A program made the position numbers and the translations under genes. DNA of 64,000 nucleotides from JALYUM01 sp036688685 (lineage in GTDB: Bacteria > Pseudomonadota > Gammaproteobacteria > Burkholderiales > Burkholderiaceae_D): assembly GCF_036688685.1 (NCBI RefSeq), contig NZ_JAQQPS010000002.1, forward strand, positions 186,001 through 250,000. Direction: 5' to 3'. Position 1 is the stretch's first letter, and each line of letters starts with the position of its first letter. Positions 52,711 through 63,090 of this stretch are shown here, piece after piece. The notes beneath the pieces are model-generated. The model was not told the origin of the DNA and ran no database searches. It saw only the letters and a list, made by a program, of their open reading frames with translations.

Positions 52711-53543
52711 CGGTTGAAGTAAGCGGGCCTTTGACCCGGCGCATTGCCCTGGGTGTGCAGTACGACGGCACACCTTGGAACGGATACCAGAAGCAGCCCG
52801 ACCGCAAGACCGTGCAGGACCAGCTGGAAATCGCCCTCGAGACGTTTGCCCGCACGCGCCTGGCCACCACCTGTGCCGGACGCACCGACACCGGCGTGCA
52901 TGCGCTCGAGCAGGTGGTGCATTTCGATACCGAGCTCGATCGTCCGATGCAGTCGTGGGTACGCGGCGTGAATACCTTTCTGCCCGACTCGATCGCGGTG
53001 CGCTGGGCCCACGCGATTCCCGTCGATCCCGAGCGTGACCCGTTGCTCGACTTCCACGCGCGCTTCTCGGCGCGCGCGCGTACCTACCACTATGTTCTCT
53101 ACAACACGCCGGTGCGCTCGCCGCTGCTGGCCGGGCGCGCGGGCTGGATGTTTCGTCCACTCGACGTCACCCTGATGCAGGAAGCGGCGCGCGTGCTGAT
53201 CGGCACCCATGATTTCTCGGCGTTCCGCGCCGCCGGCTGCCAGGCCAAGTCGCCCGTCAAGCACATGCATTCGCTCGACATCGTGCGGCGCGGCGACCTG
53301 ATCGTGTTCACCGTTTGCGCCAGCGCCTTTCTGCACCACATGGTGCGCAATCTGGTCGGCTCGCTCATCTACGTTGGCCTGGAACGCACCACGCCGGCAT
53401 GGCTGGGCGAGGTGCTGGCAAGCCGCAACCGCGACCTTGCCGCGCCCACTTTCATGCCGGATGGCCTTTACCTGGCCAAAATCGATTACGATCCCAAGTG
53501 GGGGCTGCCGCAGGAGTCGGCGCCGCCACTCCCGTGGTTCTAA
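52707..53543 (+). CDS. truA: tRNA pseudouridine(38-40) synthase
   Basis: A 278-residue TruA, isomerising uridines 38-40 of the tRNA anticodon arm. The catalytic aspartate is D61 in AGRTDTGVHA. LGVQYDGTPWNGYQ at the N-terminus and FLHHMVRNLVG near the C-terminus are family hallmarks. Translation starts at GTG (52707), overlapping the fimV TGA as GTGA, so it is coupled. trpF starts 11 bases after its stop. Confidence 0.95.
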   Translation: MTVEVSGPLTRRIALGVQYDGTPWNGYQKQPDRKTVQDQLEIALETFARTRLATTCAGRTDTGVHALEQVVHFDTELDRPMQSWVRGVNTFLPDSIAVRWAHAIPVDPERDPLLDFHARFSARARTYHYVLYNTPVRSPLLAGRAGWMFRPLDVTLMQEAARVLIGTHDFSAFRAAGCQAKSPVKHMHSLDIVRRGDLIVFTVCASAFLHHMVRNLVGSLIYVGLERTTPAWLGEVLASRNRDLAAPTFMPDGLYLAKIDYDPKWGLPQESAPPLPWF

Positions 53544-53554
53544 AAGGTTTTTGC

Positions 53555-54230
53555 ATGCAGCGTACCCGTATCAAAATTTGCGGCATCACCCGCGCGGACG
53601 ACCTGCGCGCCGCAGTCGACCTTGGCGCCGATGCGCTTGGCTTCGTGTTCTATCCACCCAGCCCGCGTTACGTGACCGTCGCGCAGGCCGCGCCGCTCGC
53701 GCTGGCGGTGCCCGCGTTCGTGTCGAATGTGGCGCTGTTCGTCAACCCGTCGCCAGACGAGGTGCGGGCGGTGGTCGAGGCCATGCCGATCGCGCAGTTG
53801 CAGTTTCATGGCGACGAGACGGCCGGGCAGTGCGCGGCCATCGCCGCAGCGGTTCAACGCCCGTTCATGCGCGCATACCGGGTCAGGCCCGACACGACGC
53901 GCGCCGATTTGCTAGAATGCGAAGAGCGATACCGCGCTGCCAGTCCCTGGTTCTCGAGCCTCCTGCTCGATACTTACGTGGATGCCTACGGCGGCGCAGG
54001 AAAGGTTTTCGATTGGTCTCTCATCCCAAAAGAGCTCGCGCCTCGGGTCGTTTTAAGTGGTGGCTTGAGCGTACAAAACGCGACTGACGCGGTGGTACGT
54101 GTTCGTCCCTGGGCGGTTGACATCAGCAGTGGTGTTGAAGCCGCCAAGGGGATCAAGGACGCCAGCAAGATCGCCGCGTTTATCGCGGCCGTTGCCAGCG
54201 CAGATACCATTATCCGAAGCGAGAACTCCC

Positions 54231-54259
<29 letters not shown>
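53555..54259 (+). CDS. trpF: phosphoribosylanthranilate isomerase
   Basis: A 234-residue TIM-barrel enzyme of tryptophan synthesis. The N-terminal motif is RIKICGITRADDLRAA, with the catalytic Cys. LDTYVDAYGGAGKVFDW supplies the catalytic Asp, and VLSGGLSVQN and VDISSGVEAAKGIKD bind phosphate. I start at ATG 53555; the open frame reaches back to 53315 but overlaps truA. The 3' end overlaps trpB by 29 bases, so the C-terminal tail (SHEPLFQGSA) is encoded within the trpB start region. Confidence 0.95.
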
Positions 54260-55490
<1,231 letters not shown>

Positions 55491-55550
55491 AGTGAAGTTG
55501 AACCTTCGCGCTGAACCGTTTCTTCCTCTACCACTCATAGAAAGCACCGC

Positions 55551-56351
55551 ATGTCCAGAATTGCTACGACCTTTGCCGCCCTCAAGGCGCACCACAAAAC
55601 CGGCCTCGTCACCTTCATCACTGCCGGCGACCCGCATCCCGACCTGACCGTGCCGTTGATGCACGCGATGGTTGCCGGGGGCGCCGACGTGCTCGAACTC
55701 GGCGTGCCGTTTTCGGACCCGATGGCCGAGGGCCCGGTTATCCAGCGCGCCTGTGAGCGCGCATTGAAATTCAATGTCGGCATGCGCGACGTGTTCGAGA
55801 TGGTGCGCGTGTTCCGGGCGACCGATCCGTCCACGCCGGTCATCCTGATGGGTTACGCCAACCCGGTGGAGCGCATGGGTGCGGAAAATTTCATCGCACG
55901 CTGCAAGGACGTCGGCGTGGATGGGGCCATCGTGGTCGACTATCCGCCCGAAGAGTGCGAAGCGTTTGCCGAATCGATGCGTGCCAATGGCCTCGACCTG
56001 ATCTTCCTGCTTGCGCCGACGTCCACCGAAGAGCGCATCAAGCAGGTGGCGCGTGTGGGCAGCGGCTTCTCGTACTACGTGTCGCTCAAGGGCGTGACGG
56101 GTGCGGGCAGCATCGACACGGACGACGTCGCCCGCCGCGTCGCCGCCATCCGCGAACATGTGCAATTACCGATCGGCGTGGGCTTCGGCATCCGCGACGG
56201 CGCGACGGCGAAGGCGGTGGCCGCGGTCGCAGACGCGGTGGTCATCGGCAGCCGCATCATCCAGGAAATCGAAAACTCCCCGCCCGAGGGCGCCGTCGCC
56301 GCCGTCGAAACGTTCGTGCGCAGCATCCGCACCGCCCTCGATAGCAATTAA
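55551..56351 (+). CDS. trpA: tryptophan synthase alpha chain
   Basis: A 266-residue TIM-barrel subunit that splits indole-3-glycerol phosphate. The catalytic Glu is in ADVLELGVPFSDPMAEGPVIQ, and a catalytic Asp is in VDGAIVVDYP. The GFGIRDGATAKAV phosphate-binding loop is near the C-terminus. Length is typical. It is the last gene of the leu-asd-fimV-truA-trp run and is followed within 25 bases by REPIN-like hairpins. Confidence 0.96.
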   Translation: MSRIATTFAALKAHHKTGLVTFITAGDPHPDLTVPLMHAMVAGGADVLELGVPFSDPMAEGPVIQRACERALKFNVGMRDVFEMVRVFRATDPSTPVILMGYANPVERMGAENFIARCKDVGVDGAIVVDYPPEECEAFAESMRANGLDLIFLLAPTSTEERIKQVARVGSGFSYYVSLKGVTGAGSIDTDDVARRVAAIREHVQLPIGVGFGIRDGATAKAVAAVADAVVIGSRIIQEIENSPPEGAVAAVETFVRSIRTALDSN

Positions 56352-56373
56352 CCAAAAACCATTAACCAATAAT

Positions 56374-56436
56374 TAGGGTCAGAGTCGATTTAATTGGAAA
56401 TTTTGTGAATTTCCGAACAATTCGACTCTGACCCTA
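56374..56436. repeat. REPIN-like palindromic element, locus 2 copy A
   Basis: A perfect 15-bp inverted repeat, tagggtcagagtcga (56374-56388) with 56422-56436, around a 33-base AT-rich loop. It lies 22 bases after the trpA stop. The arms match those of the elements near 6.5 kb. Confidence 0.8.
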
Positions 56437-56470
56437 TGTGTTTTTAGCGTCGAGTTTGCTTCTATAAAAA

Positions 56471-56533
56471 TAGGGTCAGTGTCGAATTGATTGGCAATTT
56501 TGGACAATTGCTCAGTAATTCGACTCTGACCCT
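56471..56533. repeat. REPIN-like palindromic element, locus 2 copy B
   Basis: Left arm tagggtcagtgtcgaatt (56471-56488) and right arm aattcgactctgaccct (56517-56533) pair with a single T:T mismatch. The left arm is the 'agtgtc' variant and the right arm is the complement of the 'agagtc' variant. The spacer shares caattg and 'ttgctca' segments with locus 1. Confidence 0.78.
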
Positions 56534-56668
56534 CATTGTTTTGTAACTTTGTGTTCGATGGCTATTTCCCCAGGCATTGCGGTGTGCATGGCGTTTCTGT
56601 ATCTGATGGTTTAGATTGGTGCTAATCCAACAATCATTCCACTATGAACCCATGAGAAAACAAATTCA

Positions 56669-56766
56669 TTGATTGGCGCCTGGGTCTACGACCTGGTGGC
56701 CGCGCGCCGGGGGGGCGTTTCGAGTACACCACCGTTGACGTGGCAGGTGCCGACCAGGCCGCCTGA
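56669..56766 (+). pseudogene. possible decayed 3' gene fragment with a G7 frameshift
   Basis: One frame reads LIGAWVYDLVAAR up to a run of seven G (56709-56715). A second frame continues as GRFEYTTVDVAGADQAA and reaches a stop at 56764-56766. Joined by a one- or two-base shift at the G-run, they give a plausible protein C-terminus. No 5' part is present; the sequence before 56669 is non-coding. I do not recognise the family. Confidence 0.3.
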
Positions 56767-56775
56767 TTTAGCCGT

Positions 56776-57603
56776 TTAGCGCGCGCCGACCCATGCGGTG
56801 CCGTTCACGCGGGTGACATTGCTTCCCGCGGCAATCAACTGGCGCATGACGTCCACCTTAAATTCGATTGCCACACCGGTGGTCACCTCATCCGGCCGCG
56901 GGCAGGGCGCGGCGCCCGCGACCAGCGCGAAGATAAACAGGTTTTTACCGGACGCGTGCGGCGTCAGGCTGCCCTTCATGGCACAGGCGCCGGCGTTGCC
57001 CGTGAATGTGCCGTCCGCTGCCACGGTCAGCGCGACCGTGGCGCCACTCAGGTCGCGCAAGGTCCAGGCACCGGTGATGTTGGCGAGCTTCGCTGCGGTG
57101 TTGTAGACGTAATTCATATTGGCCAGCGCGGTGCCGGTGAGCGCAGTGCTGGTGCTTCCCATCGTCAGGATGCCAGTGAGGCTGGCCGCCGGAACATAGG
57201 TGCCGGCGAACGTGCCGACGACCGTCGACGGCGTCACGCCATATTCGCGCACATCGGTGGCGGTAAAGCTGCCATTGTTGCTGGCGCCAACGCCCTCCAG
57301 AAAGCGACTGATGCCAAACACGCCGCCCGTCGTTGCGCCGATCATGGAGTACAGGCGGTTGCTGTCGGTGACCAGCGATACATGCGACAGACCTCCCGAC
57401 AGACTGCCTTCGTACACACCCTCGGCGCTTGCAGTCACGGTGGGCTGCGTGGGCACTGCCACCGGCAGGGTGGGCGCGTGGACAGCGGGCAGCGTGTTGC
57501 CGACGCCGGTGTTGCCACTCCCGCTATCGCCACCACCGCCGCCGCACGCGCTCAATACCAGTGCCGCTGTCAGCGCCGTTAATCCAGAATACTTCCTTGT
57601 CAT
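56776..57603 (-). CDS. putative lipoprotein of unknown function
   Basis: A 275-residue exported lipoprotein. The signal peptide ends in the lipobox LSAC (lipidated Cys near residue 20), followed by a Gly-rich spacer (GGGGGDSGSG) and a Thr/Pro-rich linker to about residue 60. The mature part is beta-rich with many Gly, Ser and Thr, and VYEGSLSGG and GTFTGNAGACAMKGSL segments. The pattern resembles small outer-membrane-associated beta-barrel lipoproteins. No named family is recognised. It ends 10 bases from the gene fragment at 56766 and diverges from accD. Confidence 0.72.
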   Translation of the reverse strand: MTRKYSGLTALTAALVLSACGGGGGDSGSGNTGVGNTLPAVHAPTLPVAVPTQPTVTASAEGVYEGSLSGGLSHVSLVTDSNRLYSMIGATTGGVFGISRFLEGVGASNNGSFTATDVREYGVTPSTVVGTFAGTYVPAASLTGILTMGSTSTALTGTALANMNYVYNTAAKLANITGAWTLRDLSGATVALTVAADGTFTGNAGACAMKGSLTPHASGKNLFIFALVAGAAPCPRPDEVTTGVAIEFKVDVMRQLIAAGSNVTRVNGTAWVGAR

Positions 57604-57709
57604 TTGAGACCTGTCTTTGTCTGAGGAAACTTAGTATATTTACCTTATTTAAATTTAACAACTGTGGGTTTTGCAAAATATGTCACCGATAGTGGAAAAT
57701 TGTCAGTAT

Positions 57710-57738
57710 TCGACAAGCAGCCTGTGAGCGGCTACACT
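57710..57738 (+). promoter_or_regulatory. candidate sigma70 promoter of accD
   Basis: A -35 TCGACA (57710-57715, 5 of 6 matches) lies exactly 17 bases from a -10 TACACT (57733-57738, 4 of 6). It predicts a transcription start near 57745 and a leader of about 29 bases with AAAGGAG before the accD ATG. Confidence 0.5.
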
Positions 57739-57773
57739 ACGGCCAACTTAAGAATTGCCGTAAAGGAGAACAG

Positions 57774-58646
57774 ATGAGTTGGTTAGAGAAACTGCTGCCC
57801 CCACGGATCCAGCGCTCCGATGCCGCTAACCGCAAGACGATGCCCGAAGGCCTGTGGGTAAAGTGCCCGTCGTGCGAAGCCGTTTTGTACCGTTCCGACC
57901 TGGAGTCGAACCTGCATGTCTGCCCGAAGTGCAGCCACCACATGCGCATCCGTGCGCGCGAACGGCTCGACTCGCTGATGGACGCCGGCGGCCGCTATGA
58001 AATTGGCCAGGAAACGCTGCCGGTCGATACGCTCAAGTTCAAGGACAGCAAAAAATACCCGGACCGCCTGAAAGCGGCCATGGAAGCCACCGGCGAAACC
58101 GATGCGATGATCGTCCTGGGCGGCTCCATCATGAGCCTGCCATGCGTCGTGGCCTGCTTCGAATTCGAATTCATGGGTGGCTCGATGGGCTCGGTGGTGG
58201 GCGAGCGCTTCACCCGTGGCGCGCAAAACGCGCTGGAGCAGAAAGTGCCGTTCATCTGCATCACCGCCACCGGTGGCGCGCGCATGCAGGAAGGCTTGCT
58301 GTCGCTGATGCAGATGGCAAAAACCACCGCCATGCTGACCAAGCTGTCCGAGAAAAAGCTGCCGTTCATCAGCGTGCTGACCGACCCGACCATGGGCGGC
58401 GTCTCGGCCTCGTTCGCCTTCATGGGCGACGTGGTGATTGCCGAGCCGCGCGCACTGATCGGCTTTGCCGGCCCGCGCGTGATCGAGAACACGGTCCGTG
58501 AAAAGCTGCCGGAAGGCTTCCAGCGCGCCGAGTTCCTGGTGCAAAAGGGCGCCGTCGACATGATCGTCGACCGCCGCAAGATGCGCGAAGAAATCGCTCG
58601 CCTGCTGGCCCTGCTGCAAAACCAGCCGGTCGAAGTGATCGCCTAA
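57774..58646 (+). CDS. accD: acetyl-CoA carboxylase carboxyltransferase subunit beta
   Basis: A 290-residue carboxyltransferase beta subunit, first committed step of fatty-acid synthesis with AccA. The N-terminal zinc ribbon has C31, C34, C50 and C53. The crotonase-like core contains SLPCVVACFEFEFMGGSMGSVVG and TATGGARMQEGLLSLMQM, plus DPTMGGVSASFAFMGDV. Length is normal. AAAGGAG precedes the ATG, and a candidate promoter lies upstream. It is followed by a hairpin and folC; accD-folC linkage is widespread. Confidence 0.97.
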   Translation: MSWLEKLLPPRIQRSDAANRKTMPEGLWVKCPSCEAVLYRSDLESNLHVCPKCSHHMRIRARERLDSLMDAGGRYEIGQETLPVDTLKFKDSKKYPDRLKAAMEATGETDAMIVLGGSIMSLPCVVACFEFEFMGGSMGSVVGERFTRGAQNALEQKVPFICITATGGARMQEGLLSLMQMAKTTAMLTKLSEKKLPFISVLTDPTMGGVSASFAFMGDVVIAEPRALIGFAGPRVIENTVREKLPEGFQRAEFLVQKGAVDMIVDRRKMREEIARLLALLQNQPVEVIA

Positions 58647-58668
58647 ATAAGTTCAGCAAGCTCACAGA

Positions 58669-58709
58669 AAGCGGCGCGGCGCGGTTAAAATGCGCTGCGC
58701 CGCTTTTTT
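58669..58709 (+). terminator. terminator-like hairpin between accD and folC
   Basis: A 14-bp GC-rich stem (58669-58682 with 58692-58705, one G-T pair), a 9-base loop and six T. folC starts 18 bases later, so it may act as a partial terminator or attenuator. Confidence 0.75.
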
Positions 58710-58726
58710 CATTTTCTGAGCCTCCT

Positions 58727-60037
58727 ATGTCAACGTTGCCCACCACCTTGCCCGACTGGCTCGCACTGCTCGAGTCACGCCACGCCGAAACCCACATCGA
58801 CATGGGCCTGGAGCGCGTGCGCGCCGTCAAGGACCGCATGGCGCTCGCCTTTTCCGTCCCGGTCATCATGGTAGCGGGCACCAACGGCAAGGGCTCCACC
58901 TGCGCCATGCTGGAAAGTATCCTGCTGCGCGCCGGTTACCGCGTCGGCCTGTATATCAAGCCGCACTTCCTCGACTTTAACGAGCGCGCCCGCATCAACG
59001 GTGAGATGGCCAGCGATGCAGCCCTGATCGCCAGCTTCAACGTGGTCGAAGAAAAACGCGGCGCCACCGACCTGACCTATTTCGAATTCACCACGCTGGC
59101 CATCATGCACCTGCTCTCCACCACGGAAATCGACGTGGCGATCCTGGAAGTGGGTCTGGGCGGGCGTCTCGACGCCGTCAACGTGATCGACGCCGACGTG
59201 GCCATCGTCACCTCGGTCGACATCGACCACACGGATTATCTGGGTGATACGCGCGAGAAAATCGGTTTTGAGAAGGCCGGCATTTTCCGCGCCGGCAAAC
59301 CGGCCATCTGCAGCGACCCGGTACCGCCCCAGTCGCTGATCGACCACGCCGCCGCGATTGGCGCCGACCTGTGGCTGCTGGGCCGCGATTTCAACTACGC
59401 CGGCGACCAGCAGCAGTGGGGCTACGGCGGGCGCAGCCAGCGCCGCAATTCGCTGGCCTATCCGGCCCTGCGCGGCGCCAACCAGTTGCTTAACGCTTCG
59501 GCCGCACTGGCCGCGCTGGAAGTATTGCGCCTGACGCTGCCAGTTGGCGCCCAGGAAGTGCGCACCGGCCTCGCGCTGGTCGAATTGCCGGGCCGCTTTC
59601 AGGTCTTGCCAGGCCAGCCGACGGTGGTCCTCGACGTCGCGCACAATCCCCATGCGTCCGCGACGCTGGCGCAAAACCTCGGCAACATGGGCTTTCATCC
59701 GTTCACGTACGCGGTGTTTGGCATCATGGAAGACAAGGATATCGCCGGCGTCGTCACGCCGATGCTCGAACATATCGACCACTGGTGCCTCGCCGACCTG
59801 CCATCGCCGCGCAGCGCCGACGGTGCGCTACTGGCCGCGCGCATCGCCGACATGGCGCTGGGCGGCGCCAAATCCGACGCCAGGCCAGGCGAATTTACCG
59901 TCAACACGTTCCCCGATCCGGCTGCTGCATTTGCAAACGCGGTCAGTCGTGCCGGGGAGAATGATAGAATTGTGGTCTTTGGATCGTTCTATACCGTCGC
60001 CGGCGTGATGGCGGCTCGAAAATCCACTCTTCACTGA
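58727..60037 (+). CDS. folC: bifunctional dihydrofolate/folylpolyglutamate synthase
   Basis: A 436-residue Mur-ligase-superfamily enzyme that adds glutamate to dihydropteroate and to folates. Motifs are the P-loop MVAGTNGKGSTCAM (about residues 45-58), the omega-loop-type YFEFTTLAIMHL, LEVGLGGRLDAVNV, VDIDHTDYLG and the C-terminal VVLDVAHNPHAS. Length is normal. The SPOR-domain gene begins 12 bases after its stop. Confidence 0.95.
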   Translation: MSTLPTTLPDWLALLESRHAETHIDMGLERVRAVKDRMALAFSVPVIMVAGTNGKGSTCAMLESILLRAGYRVGLYIKPHFLDFNERARINGEMASDAALIASFNVVEEKRGATDLTYFEFTTLAIMHLLSTTEIDVAILEVGLGGRLDAVNVIDADVAIVTSVDIDHTDYLGDTREKIGFEKAGIFRAGKPAICSDPVPPQSLIDHAAAIGADLWLLGRDFNYAGDQQQWGYGGRSQRRNSLAYPALRGANQLLNASAALAALEVLRLTLPVGAQEVRTGLALVELPGRFQVLPGQPTVVLDVAHNPHASATLAQNLGNMGFHPFTYAVFGIMEDKDIAGVVTPMLEHIDHWCLADLPSPRSADGALLAARIADMALGGAKSDARPGEFTVNTFPDPAAAFANAVSRAGENDRIVVFGSFYTVAGVMAARKSTLH

Positions 60038-60048
60038 AAATACACCGC

Positions 60049-60990
60049 ATGGGCTTGTTCTCTTCTTCCAAAAAAAACAAGCATGACAAAATGGCCCAGA
60101 ATCTGGGCCAGGATGACGGCCACTTCTCCCGCGCTGAAGACGAAGCGATCGGCGAGAAGGCCCGTGCCAAGCGCGCCTCGAACGCGGGCGCGGCCGCCGG
60201 GCGTGGTCGCAAGGATGCGCCCGATCCAGTGCTGCCCGAGAAAAAGCGCGCGCGCCGTCGCCTGGTGGGCGCCATCGCGCTGGCGCTGGCCGCTGCCATC
60301 GGCATTCCGATGCTGCTCGATTCGGAGCCGAAGCCCTTGAACGGCGACATCGCCATCCAGATTCCGTCCAAAGAAACAGCCGCGCCGCTGCCAGTGCCGG
60401 CCGCGCCCGCGCCGGTCGATGCTGCCGATACCCTCGACAAGCGCGAAGAGATCGTCACGGCTCCGGCCAGGGTGGAGCCCCCGCGCAAGGTGTCCAAGTA
60501 CGATACCGAACTGCGCGACGAGCCGGCGCCGGTCAAAGTGGAACCGAAACCCGAGCCGAAAGTGGCCAAGGTCGAGAAGGTAGAAAAGCTGGACAAGCCG
60601 GTCAAGCCGGACAAACCGAAGCCGCTCAAGCCGGATGAGAAACACGATGTCCATCCGCTGGCCGCGAAAAGCACCGACAGTTCGCGGGCCCTGGCCATCC
60701 TCGAAGACAAGCAAGACAAACCGGCCAGGGTGGCGCACGAGCCAGTCGACAGCGCTTCGCAGCGCTACGTGCTGCAGGTGGTTGCCCTAGCCAGCCAGGA
60801 AAAAGTCACGGAATTGCAGGCCAGGCTGGCCGGCGCCGGGCTGCGCTCGTACACCGAAAAAAGCACCGCTTCATCCGGCGCCTCCGTCATCCGCGTGCGG
60901 GTGGGGCCGTTCGGCAAGGATGAAGCGGAAAAAACCCGTGCCAAGCTCAGCGCGATGGGTCTGCCCGGCACCATGGTCCCGGCAAAATGA
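60049..60990 (+). CDS. SPOR-domain inner-membrane protein
   Basis: A 313-residue bitopic protein. A basic cytoplasmic N-terminus (about 1-67) is followed by one transmembrane helix, residues about 69-88. A long Pro/Lys/Glu-rich periplasmic linker with KxEKxEK/KPxKPDKPK repeats covers about 110-210. A C-terminal SPOR domain (about 238-312, QRYVLQVVALASQEKV...VRVGPFGKDEAEKTRAKL) binds denuded septal peptidoglycan. Such DedD/FtsN-like proteins act in cell division. The folC-SPOR-cvpA-purF order is conserved in Betaproteobacteria. Confidence 0.88.
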   Translation: MGLFSSSKKNKHDKMAQNLGQDDGHFSRAEDEAIGEKARAKRASNAGAAAGRGRKDAPDPVLPEKKRARRRLVGAIALALAAAIGIPMLLDSEPKPLNGDIAIQIPSKETAAPLPVPAAPAPVDAADTLDKREEIVTAPARVEPPRKVSKYDTELRDEPAPVKVEPKPEPKVAKVEKVEKLDKPVKPDKPKPLKPDEKHDVHPLAAKSTDSSRALAILEDKQDKPARVAHEPVDSASQRYVLQVVALASQEKVTELQARLAGAGLRSYTEKSTASSGASVIRVRVGPFGKDEAEKTRAKLSAMGLPGTMVPAK

Positions 60991-61016
60991 CGCAAGCAGT
61001 ATTGAAGTGAGCCGGC

Positions 61017-61505
61017 GTGACGATTTTCGATTATCTGCTGCTGTTCGTCCTCATTTCATCGGTCATCATCAGCACCTTGCGCGGACTGGTGAAAGAAATC
61101 CTGTCGCTGCTGGGCTGGATCGTCGCTTTCATCGTGGCCAATGCCTTCGGCGCGAAACTGGCGCCGCTGTTGCCCGACGCGATACCGGGCGACGCGGGCC
61201 GCCTGATGGTGGCGTATGTGGCGCTGTTTCTGGGCGTACGAATTTTGATGGGGCTGGCGTCGATGATGATCGGCGCGCTGGTCTCGGCCACCGGCCTGTC
61301 GCTGGCCGACCGCGGCCTCGGCGGTTTATTTGGATTGGCGCGCGGCATTGTAATTGTGCTCGCCGTCGTCATATTGTGTGGGATGACCGCGATCCCGAAA
61401 CAGGCTTTCTGGAAAGACGCGCTGCTCTCGCCACTGGCCGAATCCGGTGCGCGCACCCTCAAACCCTTCCTGCCTGCTGCCCTGGCGCAGTACGTTCGTT
61501 ATTAG
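61017..61505 (+). CDS. cvpA: CvpA family inner-membrane protein
   Basis: A 162-residue membrane protein with four hydrophobic helices (about 3-22, 26-45, 62-86 and 101-123). The LRGLVKEILSLLGWIVAFIVA segment and the RGLGGLFGLARGI loop are typical of CvpA (colicin V production protein). Its physiological role is not firmly defined; it has been linked to envelope homeostasis. Translation starts at GTG (61017). It stands just before purF, as in E. coli. Confidence 0.92.
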   Translation: MTIFDYLLLFVLISSVIISTLRGLVKEILSLLGWIVAFIVANAFGAKLAPLLPDAIPGDAGRLMVAYVALFLGVRILMGLASMMIGALVSATGLSLADRGLGGLFGLARGIVIVLAVVILCGMTAIPKQAFWKDALLSPLAESGARTLKPFLPAALAQYVRY

Positions 61506-61558
61506 ATTTATTCGATTCGCTTTATTTTTTTGTCCGTCCCAGCTTTTAGGAGTGCACC

Positions 61559-63085
61559 ATGTGTGGCATCGTCGGCGTCGTATCTCACCAACCCGTCAAT
61601 CAACTGTTGTATGACGCATTGCTGCTGTTGCAGCACCGCGGCCAGGATGCAGCAGGTATTGCAACGAATCACAGCAGCATGTTTTCCATGCACAAGGCGA
61701 ACGGCCTCGTGCGTGACGTGTTCCGCACGCGTAACATGCGCGCGCTGCAAGGCAATTCGGGCATCGGCCACTGCCGTTATCCGACCGCAGGCTCGTCCAG
61801 CGAAGAAGAAGCGCAGCCGTTCTACGTGAATGCGCCGTTCGGCATCACGCTGGCGCACAACGGCAATCTGACCAACCAGGAACAACTGAAACTCGAGATG
61901 TTCCGCAATGACCGCCGCCACATCAACACCGATTCGGATTCCGAAGTGTTGCTCAACGTGCTGGCCCACGAAATCCAGGAAGCCACCACCGGTTTGTCGC
62001 TCGATCCGGAATCGATTTTTAAAGCGATGAACGTGGTGCACCGCCGCATCAAGGGTGCCTACGCCGTGGTCGCGCAAATCGCCGGCCATGGCTTGTTGGC
62101 ATTCCGCGACCCGTTCGGCATTCGTCCGCTGTGCATCGGCGTCAACGAAACCGACAGCGGCACCGAATACATGGTGGCCAGCGAATCGGTGGCCCTGGAA
62201 GGCATTGGTTTCCGTTTCCTGCGCGATGTCGCGCCGGGCGAAGCCGTGTTCATCGATAACGATGGCGTCATGCACGCACGCCAGTGCGCCGACAACCCGT
62301 CGCTCAATCCCTGCGCCTTCGAATATGTCTACCTGGCGCGCCCGGATTCGATTCTCGACGGCGCCTCGGTGTACGCCACCCGCCTGAAAATGGGCGAATA
62401 CCTGGCCGATAAAATCCGCGCCGAATTTCGCACCGGCGAAATCGACGTGGTCATGCCGATTCCCGATTCGTCCCGTCCGGCCGCGATTCAACTGGCGCTG
62501 AAACTGGGCATCGAATACCGCGAAGGTTTTATCAAGAACCGCTACATCGGCCGCACCTTCCTGATGCCAGGGCAAGCCATCCGCAGCAAATCCGTGCGCC
62601 AGAAACTGAACGCCATCGGTTCCGAATTCAAGGGCAAAAACGTGCTGCTGGTGGATGACTCCATCGTGCGCGGCACCACCAGCCGCGAAATCGTGCAAAT
62701 GGCCCGCGAAGCCGGCGCGCGCAATGTGTTTTTCGCATCCGCCGCGCCGCCGGTGCTGTTCCCGAACGTGTATGGCATCGATATGCCGACCCGCGACGAA
62801 CTCATCGCCTACGGCCGCAGCACCGACGAAGTGTGCCGCGAAATTACTGCCGACCGCCTGGTGTATCAGGATATCGATGCCCTGAAACGCTCCATTTCGG
62901 ACGTGAATCCGGTGCTGCAGAGTTTCGAAGCATCGTGTTTCGACGGCATTTATGTGACCGGCGACGTAACGCCGGAATACCTGGATCGCCTGGAAAATGC
63001 CCGTCATAATCCAAAGAAGGCGCTGCCGGAAGATACCGTGCGCACCCAGCTCAATCTGAATGCGGCGATTGCCACTGCGGAGTAA
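61559..63085 (+). CDS. purF: amidophosphoribosyltransferase
   Basis: A 508-residue enzyme making 5-phosphoribosylamine from PRPP and glutamine, first step of purine synthesis. After Met removal Cys1 of MCGIVGVV is the glutaminase nucleophile. The glutamine-binding region has RYPTAGSSSEEEAQPF. The phosphoribosyltransferase domain contains VLLVDDSIVRGTTSREIV, the PRPP loop. Length matches E. coli PurF. AGGAG lies 10 bases before the ATG. Confidence 0.97.
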   Translation: MCGIVGVVSHQPVNQLLYDALLLLQHRGQDAAGIATNHSSMFSMHKANGLVRDVFRTRNMRALQGNSGIGHCRYPTAGSSSEEEAQPFYVNAPFGITLAHNGNLTNQEQLKLEMFRNDRRHINTDSDSEVLLNVLAHEIQEATTGLSLDPESIFKAMNVVHRRIKGAYAVVAQIAGHGLLAFRDPFGIRPLCIGVNETDSGTEYMVASESVALEGIGFRFLRDVAPGEAVFIDNDGVMHARQCADNPSLNPCAFEYVYLARPDSILDGASVYATRLKMGEYLADKIRAEFRTGEIDVVMPIPDSSRPAAIQLALKLGIEYREGFIKNRYIGRTFLMPGQAIRSKSVRQKLNAIGSEFKGKNVLLVDDSIVRGTTSREIVQMAREAGARNVFFASAAPPVLFPNVYGIDMPTRDELIAYGRSTDEVCREITADRLVYQDIDALKRSISDVNPVLQSFEASCFDGIYVTGDVTPEYLDRLENARHNPKKALPEDTVRTQLNLNAAIATAE

Positions 63086-63090
63086 ATGAG

